NCBI GenBank assembly: GCA_020052095.1 | Contig: JAGVPT010000151.1 | Span: forward strand, 1-52,834 | DNA from: Bacteroidota bacterium | Lineage (GTDB): Bacteria > Bacteroidota > Ignavibacteria > UBA10030 > UBA8401 | DNA: 52,834 nt | Direction: 5' to 3' | In this document: in pieces, positions 16,632 through 23,516 of the stretch | Layout: each line of letters opens with the position of its first letter | Position numbering within the stretch: the first letter of the stretch is position 1 | Translations under genes and position numbers: made by a program | Notes under the pieces: model-generated | What the model was told of the DNA's origin: nothing | The model's database searches: none | The model's input: only the letters and a program-made list of their open reading frames with translations

Positions 16632-17441
16632 ATGTTCCGAATCGCCGGCAAATTTCCGCTTGCACTATTTCCCTTACTTTTTCTTATTCTTGCAGTCGCG
16701 ATCGACTCTTGCGCGCCGTCGAAGGAAGCTGGGGTAACGCCTCCGGCCCCGAAAAAGGAACTTACGACAACGTTCAAAATTTTATCGCTCAATGTTCGTC
16801 ATACGTTGAAGGAAAAGAGTGATGTACGGAAGCTCACGAAATTCATAAAATCATCCGGAGCGGAAATAGTAGCAGTGCAGCAGATTGAACGGCCGACGGA
16901 GGGAAAAACAGGTTTCGATGCCGTCAAGGAACTTGCGAAGCAAACCGAAATGTACGACTTTTTCGGGAAGGCGCGGTTTCTGGAGGGATTCGATTCCGGC
17001 AATGCGCTTCTCAGCATCTATCCCGTGGAGCAGACGTCTGTCCGTTCGTTGCCTGTCGAGAAAGGGAAAGTCCGCCGTTCACTCGCGTTTGGCGTCGTTG
17101 ATGTCGGTTTAAAGGAACTGGGCGTGGCGTCGACAGAGTTGGATGATCAGTCGGCGCCTGAGCGACTCGCGCAGGCGGAAGAGATCTTTTCGATCGCCCA
17201 ATCGCTTTCTGACGTGTCTTTGGTTGTCTGCGGGGATTTCGGAGAATCGCTTTCGGGGAAAGCTTCGGCGAAGATGGCGGAACGATTTAACGCAGCAAAT
17301 TCGTTACAGGAAGCAGCCAAGATCTCTCAGCAACATGTCTATGCGATTAAGAATCCAAAAATCGAGCCGCTCTCAGTCGAGAAGCTGAAATTCAGCGGCT
17401 CATTCGACGCGATCCTAGTCACCATGCGAGTTACGCAGTGA
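16632..17441 (+). CDS. Lipoprotein with a degenerate endonuclease/exonuclease/phosphatase fold
   Basis: About 269 residues with an N-terminal hydrophobic segment (LALFPLLFLILAVAI) ending in DSCAPS, a probable though non-ideal lipoprotein cleavage site. The body resembles the EEP superfamily: FKILSLNVRH, then AEIVAVQQIERP, then VVCGDFGES. Several catalytic residues differ. The metal-binding Glu of the usual QE motif is Gln, GDFN is GDFG, and the C-terminal SDH motif is absent (GSFDAILVTM). It may be an inactive or repurposed member. I prefer the ATG at 16632, which AGGAG precedes by ten bases; an ATG at 16623 has the same motif too close. It follows the RmlD-like gene by 16 bases. Confidence 0.65.
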   Translation: MFRIAGKFPLALFPLLFLILAVAIDSCAPSKEAGVTPPAPKKELTTTFKILSLNVRHTLKEKSDVRKLTKFIKSSGAEIVAVQQIERPTEGKTGFDAVKELAKQTEMYDFFGKARFLEGFDSGNALLSIYPVEQTSVRSLPVEKGKVRRSLAFGVVDVGLKELGVASTELDDQSAPERLAQAEEIFSIAQSLSDVSLVVCGDFGESLSGKASAKMAERFNAANSLQEAAKISQQHVYAIKNPKIEPLSVEKLKFSGSFDAILVTMRVTQ

Positions 17442-17450
17442 ACAGCGAAC

Positions 17451-17600
17451 AGTAATCAGTAAGGAGTAAGCAGTAAGCAGTAAGCAGGATGCCTGACCCA
17501 CGACTCAGGACCACGGACCCAGGACCCATAACCCATAACCCATAACCCATAACCCATAACCCATAACAACGAACTCATAACTCCGAACTACTAACTCAAG
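17451..17600. repeat. Long heptad-repeat element between the lipoprotein gene and serS
   Basis: The left arm (17451-17485) is five units of AGTAANN, three of them AGTAAGC. After a small palindrome (CAGGATGCCTG), the right arm (17496-17600) is fifteen uninterrupted seven-base units, every one beginning with AC. Six consecutive units are ACCCATA (17524-17565); the others vary, for example ACTCCGA and ACTACTA. The right arm ends three bases before the serS start codon. No ORF is present. Confidence 0.85.
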
Positions 17601-17603
17601 ACA

Positions 17604-18869
17604 ATGCTGGACCTAAAATTTATTCGCGAACATACCGAACTCGTCAAGCAAGGCATCAAAGCGAAGCGTGAAGTTGACAACGTAGACAAAATTTTATTGC
17701 TCGACGAACAGCGCAGGGCATTCATACAGGAGGGGGAGACGTTAAAAGCGAAGCGCAACGATGTCTCGGCAAAGATCGGCCAAGTGAAAAAATCAGGCGG
17801 CGATGCAAGCAGCGCGATCACCGAGATGAACGAAGTGAAATCGCGCATTCAAGCAATAGACGAGGAATTAAAAGTCGTTCAAGAGCAAGTCGAGGCGTTG
17901 CTGCTAACGGTTCCCAATGTTCCCCACTCGTCGGTTCCTGTTGGAGCGACACCTGGGGAGAATAAAGAAGTTTCTGTTTGGGGGGAGAAGCTCTCCGTCG
18001 ACTTTGAGTTGAAGCCCCATTGGGATCTAACCGACAAACTCAGCATTATTGATTTTACGCGGGGTGCAAAGGTCACAGGCGCCGGCTTTCCGTTCTATGT
18101 CGGAAAGGGTGCGATTCTTGAGCGCTCTCTCATCAATTTTTTTCTTGACCAGGCGGCGGAACGAGGATACAAAGAATTGGCACCGCCGTTGCTCGTGAAC
18201 GAAGAGAGCGCCCGCGGCACAGGACAGATTCCCGATAAGGAAGATCTGATGTATATCGCAGAGCGCGAGGGGTACTATATGATACCCACAGCCGAAGTGC
18301 CGGTGTCGAACTTTCATAGGAAGGAAGTATTTGAGGAGAAGGAACTGCCCGTTCAATATGCCGCCTACAGCGCGTGCTTTCGTCGTGAGGCTGGTTCGTA
18401 CGGCAAAGATGTCCGCGGCCTGAACAGGCTTCATCAATTTGATAAAGTGGAGCTGGTTAAGTTCGTCTTGCCGACGAGGTCATACGAAGAATTGGAATCG
18501 CTTCGCAGCGATGCCGAGCATCTTCTGCAGTTGCTCGGACTTCCCCACCGTACATCGCTCATGTGCACTGGCGACATGGGGTTCACGCAAACAAAGAAAT
18601 ACGATCTGGAAGTCTGGGCTCCCGGTCAAAAGAAATGGCTGGAAGTTTCTTCGTGCAGCAACTTTGAAGCGTTTCAGGCCCGGCGTATGAACATTAAATA
18701 CAAAGTGAAAGAAACAGGCAAGCAAGAATTTGTCCACACGTTGAACGGTTCCGCCCTCGCGTTGCCGCGCGTCGTCGCCGCCCTCCTTGAACATTATCAA
18801 ACGCCGGAGGGGAAGGTCATTGTTCCGAAAGTGCTCCAGGCGTATACGAAGTTTGCAGTGATAGAATAG
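17604..18869 (+). CDS. serS: Seryl-tRNA synthetase
   Basis: Charges tRNA-Ser (and primes tRNA-Sec) with serine. It has 421 residues, the standard bacterial length. The N-terminal antiparallel coiled coil that grips the long variable arm spans about residues 25-105. The class II core follows, with TAEVPVSNFHR, motif 2 (CFRREAGSYGKDVRGLNRLH) and motif 3 (LNGSALALPRVVAALLE). Its ATG directly follows a 105-base run of heptad repeats, so the leader is wholly repeat DNA. A broken four-helix-bundle gene follows it. Confidence 0.97.
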   Translation: MLDLKFIREHTELVKQGIKAKREVDNVDKILLLDEQRRAFIQEGETLKAKRNDVSAKIGQVKKSGGDASSAITEMNEVKSRIQAIDEELKVVQEQVEALLLTVPNVPHSSVPVGATPGENKEVSVWGEKLSVDFELKPHWDLTDKLSIIDFTRGAKVTGAGFPFYVGKGAILERSLINFFLDQAAERGYKELAPPLLVNEESARGTGQIPDKEDLMYIAEREGYYMIPTAEVPVSNFHRKEVFEEKELPVQYAAYSACFRREAGSYGKDVRGLNRLHQFDKVELVKFVLPTRSYEELESLRSDAEHLLQLLGLPHRTSLMCTGDMGFTQTKKYDLEVWAPGQKKWLEVSSCSNFEAFQARRMNIKYKVKETGKQEFVHTLNGSALALPRVVAALLEHYQTPEGKVIVPKVLQAYTKFAVIE

Positions 18870-18878
18870 GGAGAGGGT

Positions 18879-19288
18879 TCTTAGCTCTTTGCCATTAGCT
18901 ATTGGGGGGACAAATGAGAAATTTCACAACACTCAATATTTGGCAACAGGGAATACAACTTGTTATTGATGTATACAAGTTGTCTGAAAAGTTACCAGCG
19001 GAAGAGAAGTACGGATTGAAGAGTTAGATATGCCGCGCGGCGGTTTCTATTCCTTCCAACATTGCCGAAGGTAGCAGTAGACCGAGCGAAGCAGAGTATG
19101 GACGCTTTTTGGAAATGGCGTTGGGATCTGCGTACGAAGTAGAAACCCAATTAATAACAATTCAAAGATTGCATTTAGTTTCCAGCGATCAAATAGAAAA
19201 ACCGCAAACCTTGTTGGATCTAGAGCAGAAAATGATCAACAGTCTAATAAGCAAGCTAAAGCCAAAAGCAAATAGCTAACAGCCAATC
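18879..19288 (+). mobile_element. Heptad-armed element enclosing a broken four-helix-bundle gene
   Basis: The left arm (18879-18906) carries heptads such as TCTTAGC, TCTTTGC and CATTAGC. The right arm (19254-19288) has five in register, including AGCTAAA, GCCAAAA and GCAAATA. Read in reverse, the right-arm heptads (TGTTAGC, TATTTGC) resemble those on the left, so the arms are an imperfect inverted pair around the gene at 18914-19279. The right arm overlaps the last codons of the gene and ends directly at the start codon of the ABC exporter gene. Calling it a mobile element is inference from this architecture and from the second example at 21054-21498. Confidence 0.5.
18914..19279 (+). pseudogene. 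Four-helix-bundle (S23/TIGR02436-type) gene with an internal stop
   Basis: Read through, the frame gives about 121 residues with the family hallmarks: NIWQQGIQLVIDVYKL, EKYGLKS, a stop, then [37 protein letters not shown]. The stop (TAG, 19025-19027, codon 38) falls where the family normally has Gln in the SQIRRAA stretch. A CAG-to-TAG change explains it, and Cys two codons later suggests another C-to-T change (CGC to TGC). The rest of the frame is intact, so decay is recent; readthrough cannot be excluded. It has a G6 ribosome site (18904-18909). The protein family is that of ORFs in 23S rRNA intervening sequences; its function is not established. Confidence 0.8.
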
Positions 19289-21052
19289 ATGAAATCCCTT
19301 CTGCGTCTCCGTTCCTACCTCGCAAAGTATAAAACCACGTTATTCTGGGGTATCTGTACGGTGATCGTCAGCAATCTGTTCATGGTCGCAACGCCTCTTT
19401 TTATCGGCAATGCGATCGACACAATCAAGCGCGGACTTGAAACTGGCGTGTTGCATCACACAGATTTACTGGCGTATGCCGGATTGATCGTCGGGTTTGC
19501 ATCGGTGTCTGGCTACATGACCTTTCTGACGCGGCAGACCATCATTGTTGTTTCGCGCAAGATTGAATATGACCTGCGCAATGATTTTCTTTCGCACATT
19601 CAAAAGCTACCCCTTAATTACTTTCAGAATACTCCGACCGGCGATCTGATGGCGCACGCAACTAATGACATCTCCGCGGTGCGCAACGCGCTCGGTCCGG
19701 GCATTATGTACCCATCCGATACATTCATGACATTTTCAATGGCGCTGACGCTCATGTTCATTATGGACTCATCGCTGACATGGATGGCGCTGGTTCCGCT
19801 CCCGCTTGTGTCGTACGCGGTCTATAAGCTTGGACAGATTATTCATGCCAAGTTCAACGAGAGGCAGGAGCAGTATTCTCTCCTGACCACGCGCGCCCAG
19901 GAAAATCTTTCGGGCATTCGTGTGGTAAAGGCGTATGTGCGCGAGGAGTACGAGATCGGACTTTTCGAAAAATTGAGTTGGGAGTATTTGAAGAAAAATC
20001 TCGTTCTCGCGAAGGCGCAATCGGTGATGTGGCCGTTAATGTACATGCTTGTGGGATTCTCATTGGTTATCACAGTGTATTTCGGCGGCCTTCAGGTGAT
20101 TGAGGGAAAAATCACCATCGGCACATTAACCGCATTCTTTACGTATCTCTCCATGTTGATCTGGCCGATGATCGCCTTCGGTTGGGTGACGAACATCATC
20201 CAACAAGGGGCGGCATCGATGGAAAGGCTTGGCAAAATATTTGACACGGTGCCGGAGATTCGGGATACCGATACAACGGATATTCTGATCAAACACCTCG
20301 ATGGCGGAATAGAATTCAGCAATGTCTCCTTTACGCACAAAGGGGCGCCAAAGCCGACGTTGCAGAACATTTCTCTGAAAATACCCAAAGGAACGACGCT
20401 TGCCGTCGTTGGCTATACCGGCTCCGGGAAGAGCACGTTTATCAATTTGATCTCCCGATTGTACGATGTAACTGAGGGAGAACTCCGTATCGATGGAGTT
20501 GACATAAGGAAAATTCCGCTTGAGGTGTTGCGCACACATATCGGCTACGTGCCGCAGGAGACATTTCTTTTCTCCGAATCCATATCGGAAAACATCAGTT
20601 ACGGCGCAGACGGGACTTCGCGGGAACAAATCCATGAAGCAGCGGAGATTTCCCAAATCGGCAAGGATGTTTCGGAATTTCCGCAGCAGTTCGACACCAT
20701 GCTCGGCGAGCGGGGCATCACATTGTCGGGCGGACAAAAACAGCGCACAAGCATTGCGCGGGCAGTGATGCGCAGGCCGAAGATCCTCATTTTGGATGAT
20801 GCCCTCTCGTCGGTCGATACGTACACGGAAGAGGCGATACTCGGTCGGCTTCGCCGCGTGATGGAAGACCGGACAAGCATTATTATCAGTCACCGTATCT
20901 CCACGGTGAAAGAAGCGGACATGATTATCGTTCTGGATAAAGGGCGGATTGTCGAGCAAGGATCGCACGATGAACTCGTGGAACGGGGAGGGATCTATGC
21001 GAATCTGCACTACAAGCAATTGCTGGAGAAGGAATTGGAGCAGCTCAATTAA
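19289..21052 (+). CDS. ABC exporter half-transporter with a non-canonical Walker B
   Basis: A 587-residue multidrug/lipid-type exporter subunit. It has six transmembrane helices in about residues 15-300, then a nucleotide-binding domain with Walker A GYTGSGKST, signature LSGGQKQRTSIARA, Walker B ILILDDALSSVD and H-loop ISHR. The catalytic Glu after Walker B is Asp. That is the mark of the degenerate-site subunit in heterodimeric exporters such as TM287/288, BmrCD and LmrCD. The partner is encoded at 21505-23274, with a four-helix-bundle gene between them. The ATG directly abuts the right heptad arm of the upstream element. The exported substrate is unknown. Confidence 0.9.
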   Translation: MKSLLRLRSYLAKYKTTLFWGICTVIVSNLFMVATPLFIGNAIDTIKRGLETGVLHHTDLLAYAGLIVGFASVSGYMTFLTRQTIIVVSRKIEYDLRNDFLSHIQKLPLNYFQNTPTGDLMAHATNDISAVRNALGPGIMYPSDTFMTFSMALTLMFIMDSSLTWMALVPLPLVSYAVYKLGQIIHAKFNERQEQYSLLTTRAQENLSGIRVVKAYVREEYEIGLFEKLSWEYLKKNLVLAKAQSVMWPLMYMLVGFSLVITVYFGGLQVIEGKITIGTLTAFFTYLSMLIWPMIAFGWVTNIIQQGAASMERLGKIFDTVPEIRDTDTTDILIKHLDGGIEFSNVSFTHKGAPKPTLQNISLKIPKGTTLAVVGYTGSGKSTFINLISRLYDVTEGELRIDGVDIRKIPLEVLRTHIGYVPQETFLFSESISENISYGADGTSREQIHEAAEISQIGKDVSEFPQQFDTMLGERGITLSGGQKQRTSIARAVMRRPKILILDDALSSVDTYTEEAILGRLRRVMEDRTSIIISHRISTVKEADMIIVLDKGRIVEQGSHDELVERGGIYANLHYKQLLEKELEQLN

Positions 21053-21053
21053 A

Positions 21054-21498
21054 AGTTGAAAATGAAAAGTTGAAAATTATAAATGATTAGGGGGGATCAT
21101 GAAAGAGAAGGATATAAAGATTTTAGATAGAAGTTATCAATTTGCGCTCAGGGTAGTCAAAATGGGGCAACAACTACCCGAGAATAATGGCGCCAGGATT
21201 ATTGGCAAGCAACTTCTCAGAGCGGGGACTTCAGTAGGTGCAAATATCGAAGAAGCAATCAGAGCATACTCAAAACCAGAATTTACCCACAGAATGAGTG
21301 TTGCACTGAAAGAGGCAAGAGAGACTCACTATTGGCTTCGTCTTCTCCGGGATTCATCAATAATAAAGCAGATAAGACTTCAAGCGATCATATTGGAAGC
21401 TGAAGAAATGAAGAAAATTCTCGGTGCAATTGTCCGCACCGCTCGCAAGAACAAAATATGTTGAATCATTTTTCACTTTCAACTTTTAACTTTTCACT
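21054..21498 (+). mobile_element. Heptad-armed element enclosing an intact four-helix-bundle gene
   Basis: The left arm (21054-21088) is five exact seven-base units, with AGTTGAA and AATGAAA first and AATGATT last. The right arm (21464-21498) is also five; reverse-complemented it reads AGTGAAA, AGTTAAA, AGTTGAA, AGTGAAA and ends AATGATT. The two 35-base arms are therefore an imperfect inverted repeat ending inward in the same heptad. They enclose exactly one gene (21099-21464). The left arm begins one base after the stop of the ABC gene, and the right arm ends six bases before the next ABC gene. Confidence 0.6.
21099..21464 (+). CDS. Four-helix-bundle protein (S23/TIGR02436-type)
   Basis: A 121-residue, wholly helical protein with the family core LLRAGTSVGANIEEAIRAYS (about residues 38-57). 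Heptad-like helices follow, FTHRMSVALKEARETHYWLR and LEAEEMKKILGAIV. The same family is found as ORFs within 23S rRNA intervening sequences (Leptospira, Coxiella) and as stand-alone genes of unknown function; crystal structures show a four-helix bundle that oligomerises. It uses a G6 ribosome site (21090-21095) three bases before the ATG. It sits between the two subunit genes of an ABC exporter and inside heptad-repeat arms, which looks like an insertion into the operon and not a functional partner. It belongs to a different subgroup from the broken copy at 18914. Confidence 0.85.
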   Translation: MKEKDIKILDRSYQFALRVVKMGQQLPENNGARIIGKQLLRAGTSVGANIEEAIRAYSKPEFTHRMSVALKEARETHYWLRLLRDSSIIKQIRLQAIILEAEEMKKILGAIVRTARKNKIC

Positions 21499-21504
21499 GT
21501 CTTC

Positions 21505-23274
21505 ATGCACGAAGAAGAAATCCTCGGAAAAGCGTACGACGGCACATTGATGAGGCGGCTGCTGCACTATCTCCGCCCGTACCAGTGGTACGTTCTCCTC
21601 GGTATCGCTTTAAGCATGGTGGTCTCCGGTCTCGAAGCGGTGCGGCCGTACTTCACAAAAATCGCAGTTGATGTCAATATCAAAAATCACGACGCGCACG
21701 GCCTGTTAGTGACCGCGCTCATGTTTCTGGGCGTGATGACGCTGCGCGGAATACTGCAATACTTCAATTCATACCTGGTCCAGTGGATCGGACAGCGCAC
21801 AATTTTTGATTTGCGGATGGAAATCTTCCGTCATCTGCAAAATCTCTCGCTCAAGTTCTACGACAAGAATCCCATCGGGAGACTCATTACGCGCGTGACG
21901 AACGATGTCGAGGTGTTGAACGAAATGTTTTCTTCCGGCATCGTGATGGTCTTCAGCGATGTGTTTATGATTATCGGAATCCTGTGGTTTATGTTTTCGA
22001 TGAACTGGCAGCTTGCGTTGGTGTCGCTCAGCGTTCTGCCTTTCCTTTTTTACGGAACGTTCCTCTTCCGGAAGAAAGCGCGCGAGGCGTACCGCGACGT
22101 TCGCATACAAATTGCGAAGATCAACACCTTCATGCAGGAGCACATTACGGGAATGATCGTTGATCAGATTTTCAATCGGGAGAAGAAAGCGTACGATCAG
22201 TTCGACAGGTTAAATGCAGCGCACCGGAATGCGAACATTCGCTCGGTTTTCTACTATGCCGTCTTTTATCCCTCCGTCGATATCATCGGCGCAGTCGCGA
22301 TCGGATTGATAATCTGGTATGCCGGCGGCAGAGCATTGGAGGGAAAAGTCACGATCGGAACGATCATGGCATTCCTCCAATTCAACGAAATGTTCTGGCG
22401 GCCGATTCGAGACCTATCGGAAAAGTACAACATCATGCAGACGGCGATGGCGTCATCCGAAAGGATCTTCAAATTGTTAGATGATAAAACCATCATTCAC
22501 GATTCGAATACTCCGTCGCCGCTTCCGTCGGTAAAGGGAAAAATAGAATTTCGCAATGTATGGTTCGCGTATAACGATGAAAATTGGGTGCTAAAAAATG
22601 TATCGTTCACCATCCAGCCGGGAGAAACCGCGGCATTCGTCGGACACACGGGGGCCGGCAAGACGACGATCATCAGCCTGCTCTCGAGATTCTATGATAT
22701 CCAAAAAGGAGAGATTCTCGTCGACGACCTGAACATCAAGGACCTGAGAAAAGAGGATCTGCGAAAACATATTGCGGTGGTGCTGCAGGATGTCTTCCTT
22801 TTTTCGGGAGATATCAAGGGAAATATTAGTCTCGGAAACAAGAAGATTCCGTTCGAGCATGTCCGGGCTGCTGCGCAGTTTGTCGGAGTGGATCAGTTCA
22901 TAGAAGCAATGCCGCGGAAATACGATGAAGAGGTGAAGGAACGGGGCGCGACCCTCTCCGTCGGACAGAAACAACTTCTCTCATTCGCCCGAGCGTTGGC
23001 CTACAACCCGAAGATATTGGTTCTCGACGAGGCGACTTCAAGCGTCGATACTGAAACGGAGTTGTTGATTCAATCCGCGATCAAAAAATTGCTTACAGGG
23101 AGAAGCTCGATCGTCATCGCCCATCGTCTCTCCACAATCCAAAACGCAGACAAGATTATTGTGATGCACAAAGGGGAGATCCGCGAGACCGGAACGCATC
23201 AGGAGTTGCTGGCTCTTGGCGGGATCTACTTCAAGCTGTACCAGCTGCAGTACAGGGAACAAGAAGTCAATTAG
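21505..23274 (+). CDS. ABC exporter half-transporter with canonical Walker B
   Basis: A 589-residue exporter subunit with an N-terminal six-helix membrane domain (to about residue 320) and an ATPase domain. Walker A is GHTGAGKTT, Walker B is ILVLDEATSSVD with the catalytic Glu present, and the H-loop is IAHR. The signature is LSVGQKQLLSFARA in place of LSGGQ. Paired with the subunit at 19289, whose Walker B ends in Asp, its changed signature would complete the degenerate ATP site, while the second site is canonical. This is the textbook asymmetric heterodimer. The N-terminus (MHEEEILGKAYDGTLMRRLL) also matches the second subunit of MdlAB/BmrCD-like pairs. A decayed duplicate of its 3' end lies downstream. 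Confidence 0.9.
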   Translation: MHEEEILGKAYDGTLMRRLLHYLRPYQWYVLLGIALSMVVSGLEAVRPYFTKIAVDVNIKNHDAHGLLVTALMFLGVMTLRGILQYFNSYLVQWIGQRTIFDLRMEIFRHLQNLSLKFYDKNPIGRLITRVTNDVEVLNEMFSSGIVMVFSDVFMIIGILWFMFSMNWQLALVSLSVLPFLFYGTFLFRKKAREAYRDVRIQIAKINTFMQEHITGMIVDQIFNREKKAYDQFDRLNAAHRNANIRSVFYYAVFYPSVDIIGAVAIGLIIWYAGGRALEGKVTIGTIMAFLQFNEMFWRPIRDLSEKYNIMQTAMASSERIFKLLDDKTIIHDSNTPSPLPSVKGKIEFRNVWFAYNDENWVLKNVSFTIQPGETAAFVGHTGAGKTTIISLLSRFYDIQKGEILVDDLNIKDLRKEDLRKHIAVVLQDVFLFSGDIKGNISLGNKKIPFEHVRAAAQFVGVDQFIEAMPRKYDEEVKERGATLSVGQKQLLSFARALAYNPKILVLDEATSSVDTETELLIQSAIKKLLTGRSSIVIAHRLSTIQNADKIIVMHKGEIRETGTHQELLALGGIYFKLYQLQYREQEVN

Positions 23275-23275
23275 T

Positions 23276-23324
23276 GATTGCGCGGATTCCTCAGATTTAT
23301 CGCAGATTGCAGATTGCGCAGATT
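23276..23324 (+). repeat. Left 49-base inverted repeat of the HNH/VapBC island
   Basis: Built of GATT/CAGATT-type units (GATTGCGCG at the start, GCAGATT repeated near the end). Its reverse complement matches 25356-25404 at 45 of 49 positions. It begins two bases after the ABC exporter stop codon. Confidence 0.75.
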
Positions 23325-23397
23325 AAAAGTGTGCTCTCCATCGCAAAGTGAATTGGGATTTTCGATGGTTCATAGTATACCCTGTTTTTGAGCTAAT

Positions 23398-23495
23398 GGT
23401 GGGCCAAAGATGAACAAGAGAAAGAACGGCGCGCACCAGAACTTTTCGCATTAGGCAGTATCTATATCAACTGCAGTAAAGGGAACAGGGTAGGA
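23398..23495 (+). pseudogene. Decayed copy of an ABC exporter 3' end
   Basis: Two frames of this stretch match the C-terminus of the exporter gene just upstream. PELFALGSIY corresponds to QELLALGGIY. In another frame YLYQLQ, a stop codon, then REQ corresponds to KLYQLQYREQ. Frameshifts and a TAC-to-TAA change have destroyed it. It suggests an old duplication, or an insertion that displaced the original gene end. It lies between the left island repeat and the HNH gene. Confidence 0.5.
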
Positions 23496-23516
23496 TTGAG
23501 CTGTATTTGGTACACA

